A stretch of 64,000 nucleotides of DNA from Chitinophaga sp. LS1 (GTDB taxonomy: Bacteria; Bacteroidota; Bacteroidia; Chitinophagales; Chitinophagaceae), in the NCBI RefSeq assembly GCF_034274695.1, contig NZ_CP128362.1, positions 1,302,001-1,366,000 of the forward strand, written 5' to 3'. Of this stretch, positions 55,006 to 62,215 are shown piece after piece; positions within the stretch are counted from its first letter, which is position 1, and every line of letters begins with the position of its first letter. Both the position numbers and the translations under genes were made by a program. The notes beneath the pieces were generated by a model, which did not search any database, was not told the origin of the DNA, and saw only the letters and a list, made by a program, of their open reading frames with translations.

Positions 55006-55044
55006 AAAAAATCGCTTTTGCCGCCAGGGTAGAAGCGATTTTTT
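55006..55044 (+). terminator. Terminator of rfbA
   Basis: AAAAAATCGCTT pairs with AAGCGATTTTTT. The stem base is the same word as in the uvrA terminator. Confidence 0.8.
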
Positions 55045-55152
55045 GCGATAAGCTGTTCCTGGCTGACCAATATTTTGAGAATATGGTATTTACGACATAA
55101 ATTCGTAATTCGCTTTTTGTTACTTTGATACCAACTCTAAAAAACAAATCAT

Positions 55153-56181
55153 ATGAAGGTTCTTGTTACCGGCGGTTGTGGCTATATTGGCTCTCATACT
55201 ATCGTAGATCTGATAAATAATGGATTTGACGTAGTCTCTGTAGACAGCAATATCCGTAGTAGTACACAATTGCTGGAAGGCGTAGAAAAAATCACAGGTA
55301 AAAAGGTCCGCAATTACAAAGTTGACCTCTGCAACCTGGAAGATACCCACGCCGTATTCCACGAAAACCGTGACATCATAGGTGTCATTCACTTCGCAGC
55401 CCTGAAAACAGTACCAGAATCAGTGTCAGAGCCCCTGTTATATTTCCACAACAACCTCACTTCACTGACTAATGTACTGAAATGTGTAAAGGAATTCAAC
55501 ATTCCTAATATGGTGTTCTCTTCTTCCTGCTCTGTGTATGGTAATACCAACGCCCTGCCAGTAGTAGAAGAAACCCCGCTGGGAGAAGCACAATCACCAT
55601 ATGCACGTACCAAACAAATGGGGGAACAGATTATTGAAGACTATAGCCGTGTAAACAGCACACAGTCTATCCTGCTCCGTTATTTTAACCCGGTTGGTGC
55701 ACACCCTTCTGCCCTGATCGGTGAACTGCCACTGGGTAGACCAGATAACCTGGTGCCTGTGATCACCCAGACAGCAATTGGCAAAATTCCTAAGCTGACT
55801 GTATTTGGTCATGATTATGATACCCGCGATGGTAGCTGTATCCGTGACTATATATATGTAATGGATATCGCAAACGCTCATACCAGGGCATTGCAATACC
55901 TGATCGACAAGAAAAATAAGGCGAATTGCGAGGTTTTCAACCTGGGTACCGGTAATGGTGTAACCGTACTGGAAGCTATCAAGGCATTTGAAAAGATCTC
56001 AGGCGTGAAGCTGAATTACGAACTGGGCCCAGGTCGTCCGGGAGATGTAATTGCGATTTATGCGAATAATACAAAAGCTAAGTCCCTGCTGGGATGGGAG
56101 CCTAAAACAGGCATTGAGGATATGATGAGGACTGCATGGCAGTGGGAAGTAGCGCTGAGAGACAGGGTTTTAAATAATTAA
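55153..56181 (+). CDS. galE: UDP-glucose 4-epimerase
   Basis: Interconverts UDP-glucose and UDP-galactose using tightly bound NAD+. MKVLVTGGCGYIGSHTIVDL holds the Rossmann GGxGYIG loop; FAALKTVPES, SSSCSVYG and PYARTKQMGEQII (catalytic YxxxK) follow; LRYFNPVGAHPS and FNLGTGNGVTVLE are GalE-typical. 342 residues. Single gene with its own terminator at 56182. It serves galactose metabolism and sugar-nucleotide supply. Confidence 0.95.
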   Translation: MKVLVTGGCGYIGSHTIVDLINNGFDVVSVDSNIRSSTQLLEGVEKITGKKVRNYKVDLCNLEDTHAVFHENRDIIGVIHFAALKTVPESVSEPLLYFHNNLTSLTNVLKCVKEFNIPNMVFSSSCSVYGNTNALPVVEETPLGEAQSPYARTKQMGEQIIEDYSRVNSTQSILLRYFNPVGAHPSALIGELPLGRPDNLVPVITQTAIGKIPKLTVFGHDYDTRDGSCIRDYIYVMDIANAHTRALQYLIDKKNKANCEVFNLGTGNGVTVLEAIKAFEKISGVKLNYELGPGRPGDVIAIYANNTKAKSLLGWEPKTGIEDMMRTAWQWEVALRDRVLNN

Positions 56182-56216
56182 AGTTTCATCCGCCTTAGGC
56201 GGATGAAACTTTTTTA
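56182..56216 (+). terminator. Terminator of galE
   Basis: AGTTTCATCCGCC, loop TTA, GGCGGATGAAACT: a perfect 13-bp stem followed by T. Confidence 0.92.
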
Positions 56217-56286
56217 AAATAGTACAGAGCTATAACATGCTCATCTTTTTTATTACTTTAGAGGCGAAATACTTATAACAAAGGCT

Positions 56287-57252
56287 ATGGTAAAAGATAT
56301 AAAACCATTAAATGAGAAGGAAACCCGCGCAGGATTTGGAGAAGGAATCCTGGAAGCAGGTCGTAGAAATCCAAATGTAGTGGCGCTGACTGCCGATCTG
56401 CTGGGCTCTATGAAACTGAACGCCTTTATCAAGGAGTTTCCGGATCGTTTTGTACAAGTCGGTATTGCAGAAGCCAACATGATAGGTATCGCTGCTGGTA
56501 TGACTATTGGCGGTAAAATCCCTTATACTACCACGTTTGCAAACTTTTCAACCGGACGCGTATACGATCAGATCCGTCAGTCCGTTGCTTATTCTGACAA
56601 AAATGTGAAGATCTGTGCATCACACGCAGGTTTAACCCTGGGTGAAGATGGTGCTACTCACCAGATCCTCGAAGATATAGGAATGATGAAAATGCTGCCT
56701 GGTATGACAGTGATCGTACCTTGCGATTTCAATCAGACCAAAGCTGCCACTATTGCGATTGCAGAATATGAAGGTCCTGTGTACCTGCGTTTCGGCCGTC
56801 CAAAATGGCCTAACTTCACTGCAGAAGATCAGACTTTTGAAGTAGGTAAAGCGCAGATCCTGCACGAAGGTACTGACGTAACCCTCTTCGCTTGTGGTCA
56901 CATGGTATGGCTCTCTATCGAAGCGGGTAAGATACTGGAAGAAAGAGGCTATAGCGTGGAAATCATCAATATCCACACGATCAAGCCACTGGACGAAGCA
57001 GCTGTACTGGCTTCTATCAAAAAAACCGGTTGTGCGGTAACTGCCGAAGAACACAACGTACTCGGTGGTCTGGGCGACAGCATCGCACAGGTAGCTGCAC
57101 GTAACCATGTCGTACCTATCGAATATGTAGGTACTGAAGACACCTTCGGTGAAAGCGGTAAACCTTTAGACCTGCTGAAGAAATATGGTCTGGATGCAGA
57201 TCATATCGTGGCTGCTGCTGAAAAAGCAATTGCCAGAAAGAAGGCTAAATAA
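56287..57252 (+). CDS. Transketolase, C-terminal subunit (split form)
   Basis: The pyrimidine-binding and C-terminal halves of transketolase, 321 residues: GEGILEAGRRNPNVVALTAD, the conserved Glu in QVGIAEANMIGIAAGM (acts on the thiamine pyrophosphate ring), FANFSTGRVYDQIRQSVAYS, GLTLGEDGATHQILEDIG and EHNVLGGLGDSIAQV. It needs an N-terminal subunit carrying the diphosphate site (GDG...N), normally encoded just upstream, but here galE lies in that place. The partner is presumably elsewhere in the genome. Own terminator at 57282. Confidence 0.92.
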   Translation: MVKDIKPLNEKETRAGFGEGILEAGRRNPNVVALTADLLGSMKLNAFIKEFPDRFVQVGIAEANMIGIAAGMTIGGKIPYTTTFANFSTGRVYDQIRQSVAYSDKNVKICASHAGLTLGEDGATHQILEDIGMMKMLPGMTVIVPCDFNQTKAATIAIAEYEGPVYLRFGRPKWPNFTAEDQTFEVGKAQILHEGTDVTLFACGHMVWLSIEAGKILEERGYSVEIINIHTIKPLDEAAVLASIKKTGCAVTAEEHNVLGGLGDSIAQVAARNHVVPIEYVGTEDTFGESGKPLDLLKKYGLDADHIVAAAEKAIARKKAK

Positions 57253-57281
57253 GAGATATTCATCAACTTTTTATTGGACTG

Positions 57282-57316
57282 TAGGCTGACTATAACATGG
57301 TCAGCCTATATTTTTA
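57282..57316 (+). terminator. Terminator of the transketolase subunit gene
   Basis: TAGGCTGAC pairs with GTCAGCCTA, followed by a T-rich tract. Confidence 0.75.
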
Positions 57317-57406
57317 TCTCTTATCAATATTAAACTTTACAGTAAAAAAAACGTCTTAATAGATGGTTTTTAATTAAATTCCAGTCTTTAACCATTTAAC
57401 CTTTGT

Positions 57407-57958
57407 ATGGCCATCATTCAGGATGATAAGACATTGCTGAGTTTGTACAGAGATCCTGCCACAAGGGAGAAGGGATTTACGTATATCATTCAGAAATATC
57501 AGGAGCGCTTATATTGGCATGTAAGGCGGTTGGTGCTGGATCATGACGACGCGAACGACGTATTGCAAAACATATTTGTAAAAGTTTGGAAGAACCTGGA
57601 AGGCTTTCGTGAAGACGCCCAGTTATATACATGGTTATATAAGATAGCCACCAACGAATGCCTGACATTCCTGGAAAAACAAAAGAAAAATACCTCCGTC
57701 TCCCTGTCCGACGTGGAAACAGGACTTAGCAATACGCTTAAAGCTGATAGTCAGTTTGACGCGAATAAATTGGAATGGAAACTGCAGAGAGCAATTCTGG
57801 GATTACCCGAAAAACAAAGGATCGTATTTAACCTGCGATACTATGACGAAATGCCCTATGAAGAAATGAGCCGTGTGCTGGATACCTCAGAAGGTGCACT
57901 GAAAGCATCTTACCACCACGCCGTAAAAAAAATAGAAGAATTTATCAAGAACAGCTAA
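57407..57958 (+). CDS. ECF-type RNA polymerase sigma factor
   Basis: A 183-residue sigma-70 family protein. Region 2 is at about 20-90 (IIQKYQERLYWHVRRLVLDH, DANDVLQNIFVKVWKNLEGF, LYTWLYKIATNECLTFLEKQ) and region 4 at about 125-175 (LPEKQRIVFNLRYYDEMPYE, EMSRVLDTSEGALKASYHHA, a helix-turn-helix). It directs transcription of a stress or envelope regulon. The next gene, with one membrane helix, is likely its membrane-bound partner or anti-sigma factor. Confidence 0.93.
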   Translation: MAIIQDDKTLLSLYRDPATREKGFTYIIQKYQERLYWHVRRLVLDHDDANDVLQNIFVKVWKNLEGFREDAQLYTWLYKIATNECLTFLEKQKKNTSVSLSDVETGLSNTLKADSQFDANKLEWKLQRAILGLPEKQRIVFNLRYYDEMPYEEMSRVLDTSEGALKASYHHAVKKIEEFIKNS

Positions 57959-58080
57959 TATTGCGACATTTGCTAATTTTTGGGGTGAAATCCTTAAATT
58001 ATGAGATGAAATTGAAATATTTGAAGACGAAACGTTTCAGTCTTTAAACTATTCATATCTTTTGCCGTCTAAATACCGAG

Positions 58081-59514
58081 ATGATACCCAAAGGCAACGA
58101 TATTGCGAACGAACTTCAGGAGCTTATTCCTGGCGCTCAATGGCCACAAAAGGCGCCCCTGTCAGGGGTTCCGGTGGGCTACTTTGAGTCCCTGCCAGCA
58201 ATGATCCTTGGAAAAGTGCGTCAGGTGGATGTGATGGAAGAGCTGCAAAGCCTCTCCCTCATGCTGGCTGCTGCACCAAAAACGTTCCCGATGACTGTGC
58301 CATCCGGTTATTTTGGTCAGTTACCTCAGTCAATCATTACACGTATCCAGGAGCCGGAATTATCGGGTGTATCCCGGAAATTACCTTTTACCCCTCCGCC
58401 TAACGGGTATTTTGAGCAACTATCCCAACAGATACTTGCAATTGTAAATGAAGAGCAGGAGCCCGAACTGGTTGGTATTTCAAGAGAATTACCTTTCACC
58501 GCTCCGCCTGCAGGGTATTTTGAGCAACTGTCACAACAAATTCTTGCACATGTAAATGAAGAGCAGGAACCGGCGCTAACGGGTATTTCCCGGAACGTAC
58601 CTTTCTCTGCTCCACCAAAAGGATATTTTGAGCAACTACACCAAAGGATAATTGCACTCGTAAACGAAGAGCTGGCCCCGGAATTGACCGGTATATCCCG
58701 GATATCTCCTCTTACCCCTCCTCCAAACGGATACTTCGGGCAACTATCCTCACAGGTGATGCAAAGAATTCAGATGGAAGAAGCCGCTACTGAGCTGGCA
58801 GCTATCTCTCCATTACTGGCTACCCTGCCAAAAGCAATGCCTTTCTCCCTGCCTGAAGGGTACTTAGAGCAGTTCCCTGCCCAATTACTCCTGCAGATCC
58901 AGGAAGCAGAAAGTGTATCTCCTTTTGCCGAGCTGACCAGAAACACGCCTTTCTCTATGCCTGCAGATTACTTTGAGCAGCTATCTGCCCAGGTTATGCA
59001 AAAGGTAAGAAATGAGGAAGTAGCAGATGAACTGGCTGACATCTCTCCATTACTGGCTTCCCTGCCAAAAGCAATGCCTTTCTCTGTACCAGCCGGTTAC
59101 TTTGACCAGCTGGATACGCAGGTAGTCTCTATTGCTCAGGCACCGGCCAAAGTGGTGAACATGCGCCCACGCAGAATGCAGTTCTACAAATGGGCGGCCG
59201 CCGCCTGTATGATTGCACTCGTAGGTACCAGCAGTTTGTTCTATATGCGCAACACCCAACATCCGGCTACTAAGGCAGTTATTAACCTGGCCGAAGCCAG
59301 CTTATCAGATGTAAGTGATCAGGAAATTTTGGAGTACCTGCAAAATCACATGGATGCTTTTGATAAAGAAGACCTCATGGGAGTAACAACCGCAGCGACT
59401 ACCAAAACGACGACAGAAAATTCACCATTACCGGGTGGATTGTCTACCGAAGACATCGAAAGCTATCTGGAAAACACCGGTTCTTTAAAAGAAGAAAGTC
59501 CAATTAAAAATTAA
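58081..59514 (+). CDS. Membrane protein with nine cytoplasmic repeats, sigma-operon partner
   Basis: A 477-residue protein. Residues 1-355 hold nine copies of a 30-45-residue unit with the core PFxxPPxGYFEQLSQQIL, joined by acidic linkers (EEQEPELTGISR). A membrane helix follows (WAAAACMIALVGTSSLFYM, about 375), then a periplasmic tail with the motif DQEILEYLQNHMDAFDKEDL and a related DIESYLENTG. Similar proteins in Bacteroidota usually have one or two such units. The gene lies 122 bp after the ECF sigma gene and abuts the next (TAA then ATG). By position it would be the anti-sigma or sensor, but no zinc anti-sigma motif is visible, so this is inference. Confidence 0.75.
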   Translation: MIPKGNDIANELQELIPGAQWPQKAPLSGVPVGYFESLPAMILGKVRQVDVMEELQSLSLMLAAAPKTFPMTVPSGYFGQLPQSIITRIQEPELSGVSRKLPFTPPPNGYFEQLSQQILAIVNEEQEPELVGISRELPFTAPPAGYFEQLSQQILAHVNEEQEPALTGISRNVPFSAPPKGYFEQLHQRIIALVNEELAPELTGISRISPLTPPPNGYFGQLSSQVMQRIQMEEAATELAAISPLLATLPKAMPFSLPEGYLEQFPAQLLLQIQEAESVSPFAELTRNTPFSMPADYFEQLSAQVMQKVRNEEVADELADISPLLASLPKAMPFSVPAGYFDQLDTQVVSIAQAPAKVVNMRPRRMQFYKWAAAACMIALVGTSSLFYMRNTQHPATKAVINLAEASLSDVSDQEILEYLQNHMDAFDKEDLMGVTTAATTKTTTENSPLPGGLSTEDIESYLENTGSLKEESPIKN

Positions 59515-60003
59515 ATGAAACATTTTTACATACTGTGCTTACTGTTTATCACTTCTCTTCTGTGTCGACCCTCACCGGGTATGGCACAAAGTGGCGGCAG
59601 CGATGCTGAGATAAATAGCAAGATCCGGGCGGCGGAAATAGCTTACCTGGCTCAAAAGCTCGACCTTACACCAGACGAAGCCCAGAAGTTCTGGCCGGTG
59701 TATAACCAGTATACCAAAGAAGTAGAGATCCTGATCGCAGAAAGAAATAACCGTGCTACCCCTGCTAAAGAAAATAAAACTGAAGCAAGAAACAGTGCGC
59801 CGGATCAGGAATTAAAATATGACCAGCGTATGCTGGATATCAAAAACCATTACGATAAGGAATTTCAGAAAGTACTGCCAGCAAATAAAGCAGGGTCGGT
59901 GTTCAGGTCAGAAAGAGAATTCAGGAAAGTATTGTTGCAGCAGCTGAAAGAAAGACAATTGAGAAATGTGGGTGGACCAGGCCCCCGCAGATTTAGAAAC
60001 TGA
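59515..60003 (+). CDS. Periplasmic Spy/LTXXQ-like protein
   Basis: A 162-residue secreted protein: signal peptide (ending PGMAQSGG), then mostly helical (IRAAEIAYLAQKLDLTPDEA, QKFWPVYNQYTKEVEILIAE, ending in a basic KERQLRN...RRFRN tail). The 'LDLTPDEAQKFWPVYN' segment is a common Bacteroidota version of the LTXXQ motif of Spy/CpxP-type periplasmic chaperones. Third gene of the sigma operon; the ATG directly follows the stop of the repeat protein, so translation is coupled. It may sense or relieve envelope stress. Confidence 0.75.
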   Translation: MKHFYILCLLFITSLLCRPSPGMAQSGGSDAEINSKIRAAEIAYLAQKLDLTPDEAQKFWPVYNQYTKEVEILIAERNNRATPAKENKTEARNSAPDQELKYDQRMLDIKNHYDKEFQKVLPANKAGSVFRSEREFRKVLLQQLKERQLRNVGGPGPRRFRN

Positions 60004-60030
60004 TAACGCTAGATGTTATACAAGGAATAA

Positions 60031-60071
60031 GTAAAAGGAAAGCCTCCCGCAAAGGGAGGCTTTCCTTTTAC
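60031..60071. terminator. Bidirectional terminator
   Basis: GTAAAAGGAAAGCCTCCC and its exact complement form an 18-bp stem between two convergent genes. Confidence 0.92.
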
Positions 60072-60829
60072 TTATGCTTATTTGGAAATTTATTAAATGG
60101 CGTCTTTGTATCATGATAATAAAGAAACGTCCAATCCTCTTCTGCGCCCCGCTGTTTGAACTGCTCACGGAGTTCTAAACCACGCTTGCCATCGTAATCA
60201 TACTTTGCTGCAAAGCGACGGATCATGAAGGACATTTGAGGCGCTTCGTCACCACCAAAAAAGACCTTACCATCTTCGTCGTTGATAAGAAATACCTGGT
60301 GGTAAGGGCAGTGACCGCCGGTTACCCAGTAACTAATATAATCGTCGATGGTACCATCACCTTCTGTGAAGACTACATTATCATAATTCTGAAGCAGGGA
60401 GATATCACTGCCGAGGTATGATTTGCCGTCATTCTCAAGCGCATACTGGAATTCCTGCCTGTTTACATAATAGGTAGCATGTGGGAATGTGAGCTGCCGC
60501 TGACCGGTGATGGGATCTTCTGCAGAAACGCCACCGGAGTGATCTTTGTGCAGGTGACTCATCAGTACTTTGGTGATTTCCATGGGGTTCACACCATTAT
60601 CAATCAGATGCTGATGAATTTGCAGTACCCCATCTTTGTTGCGGAGCCCCAGTCCTGTGTCGAAGAGGATGAAATCCTGATTCGTGATCACAAGGAAAGG
60701 TTGAATTTCTACCAGTAAGGAACCACCAGTTCTTTGCTGCATGGTATCTACTGATGGATTATAAGGTACGAACTGTTTTGTAGCATCTACAGTGAAAGAC
60801 CCTTCTGATAATGGAATAATACGTGCCAT
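60068..60829 (-). CDS. MBL-fold metal-dependent hydrolase
   Basis: A metallo-beta-lactamase-fold hydrolase: FILFDTGLGLRNKDG, MSHLHKDHSGG (HxHxDH, two-metal site), GGHCPYHQVFLIND with the next His and FFGGDEAPQ with the bridging Asp. 254 residues from the preferred ATG at 60829 (MARIIPLSEG). The 12-residue upstream extension looks out of place. The substrate is not determined; quorum-signal lactonases and other small-ester hydrolases share this layout. Confidence 0.85.
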   Translation of the reverse strand: MARIIPLSEGSFTVDATKQFVPYNPSVDTMQQRTGGSLLVEIQPFLVITNQDFILFDTGLGLRNKDGVLQIHQHLIDNGVNPMEITKVLMSHLHKDHSGGVSAEDPITGQRQLTFPHATYYVNRQEFQYALENDGKSYLGSDISLLQNYDNVVFTEGDGTIDDYISYWVTGGHCPYHQVFLINDEDGKVFFGGDEAPQMSFMIRRFAAKYDYDGKRGLELREQFKQRGAEEDWTFLYYHDTKTPFNKFPNKHK

Positions 60830-60870
60830 AGTTTCTAGTGCCAAAGTGCGTATGCAAAGGTACAAAATAA

Positions 60871-60910
60871 AAAAAGAACGCTCCTGCCATAGGCGGGAGC
60901 GTTCTTTTTT
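60871..60910 (-). terminator. Terminator of the PBP2-rodA operon
   Basis: AAAAAGAACGCTCCTGCC pairs with GGCGGGAGCGTTCTTTTT, with one G-T type mismatch, 13 bp past the rodA stop. Confidence 0.85.
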
Positions 60911-60922
60911 GTGGACGGGCCA

Positions 60923-62215
60923 TTATCTTAATACCATCTGCCTGTCAGCATCCAGTCTCAACATTATAAATATCAACATCGTAAATGTCATCAACGACGA
61001 ACCACCATAACTCACTAACGGCAATGGAATACCAATTACCGGTGCCAGACCTATCGTCATCGATATATTGATGGCCATATGGAAGAAGATGATGCTCGCG
61101 ACCCCATATGCATACACCCTGCTAAACGTCGATCGCTGTCGCTCCGCGACAAATATAATCCGTAAGAGCAGGGCGACATATAGCCCTACAAATATGATAG
61201 AGCCCAGGAAACCAAAGTCTTCTCCCACTGTACAGAAGATGAAGTCAGTACTCTGTTCCGGTACGAAGTCATATCTTGTTTGTGTTCCTTTCAGATACCC
61301 CTTACCGATCACACCACCGGAACCGATGGCAATCATACTCTGCCGGGTATTGTAAGTCGCTTTCGGATCGTTCTCTTTACCCAGCATTACGTTGATACGC
61401 TTTACCTGGTAATCTTTCAGCACCTTGGTAAAAGCAAAAGGAACGATGAACATCACAAACACCGAACAGAAAGCATAGATACCTACGATCAGCGCCAGTT
61501 TGGAACGATGTCTTTTGATATCCCTGCGCATGAAATAAATGACAAGCGCTGTAATACCAGTAAATATGTAGAAGAGAATGTTCTTATCCACCAATAAGGC
61601 CGACAATACCAGCACAATCCCTGAGAACGCAATTACCAGCAATACCGCAGGCAACCCTTCTCTATACATCACCAGGAAGAAAGAGAAATACACCAGCGCC
61701 AAACCCGTTTCATCCTGCAAGATGATGATGGCGCAGGGAATCAATGCCAATGAAGCGGCAATCAACCGCGCCCGTAGCTTGGTAAAATCCGTTTCCAATG
61801 AAGAGAGGTATTTCGCTAAGGCCAGGTTGGTACATAGTTTCGTCAACTCTGCGGGCTGGAACTGAAAGCCTCCTATCACCAGCCATGAGTGTGAACCTTT
61901 TACATCCTTACCGATAGCTATTACCAACAGCAATAGTAATATACCACCTGCATAGAGCAGGTTGGCAGTAGCTGTAAAGAACTTACTATCCGTGAGCCAG
62001 ATGATGGTAGCCAATACGGCGGATACACCCAGCCACATAATCTGGCGGGAATAGTTTTTATTCAGGTGAATGATATCGTTCCAGATATTATCGCCCTCTC
62101 TGTACTCTGCAGCAAAGATCGATAACAGGCCAACGAACACCAGTGCCAGATACAGACCCATTATAGGCCAGTCAATACCTTCTGTAAGCTTTAATTGCTG
62201 CCGGCGGTTTATCAT
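60923..62215 (-). CDS. rodA: Rod-shape-determining peptidoglycan polymerase RodA (SEDS family)
   Basis: A SEDS glycosyltransferase of the elongasome, about ten membrane helices over 430 residues. FtsW/RodA/SpoVE hallmarks: GSHSWLVIGGFQFQPAELTK, MIAIGSGGVIGKGYLKGTQT, DFIFCTVGEDFGFLGSI and IGIPLPLVSYGGSSLMTFT. The start is an ATG whose first base overlaps the PBP2 stop (TAATG), giving translational coupling; RodA works in a complex with PBP2. Confidence 0.95.
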   Translation of the reverse strand: MINRRQQLKLTEGIDWPIMGLYLALVFVGLLSIFAAEYREGDNIWNDIIHLNKNYSRQIMWLGVSAVLATIIWLTDSKFFTATANLLYAGGILLLLLVIAIGKDVKGSHSWLVIGGFQFQPAELTKLCTNLALAKYLSSLETDFTKLRARLIAASLALIPCAIIILQDETGLALVYFSFFLVMYREGLPAVLLVIAFSGIVLVLSALLVDKNILFYIFTGITALVIYFMRRDIKRHRSKLALIVGIYAFCSVFVMFIVPFAFTKVLKDYQVKRINVMLGKENDPKATYNTRQSMIAIGSGGVIGKGYLKGTQTRYDFVPEQSTDFIFCTVGEDFGFLGSIIFVGLYVALLLRIIFVAERQRSTFSRVYAYGVASIIFFHMAINISMTIGLAPVIGIPLPLVSYGGSSLMTFTMLIFIMLRLDADRQMVLR

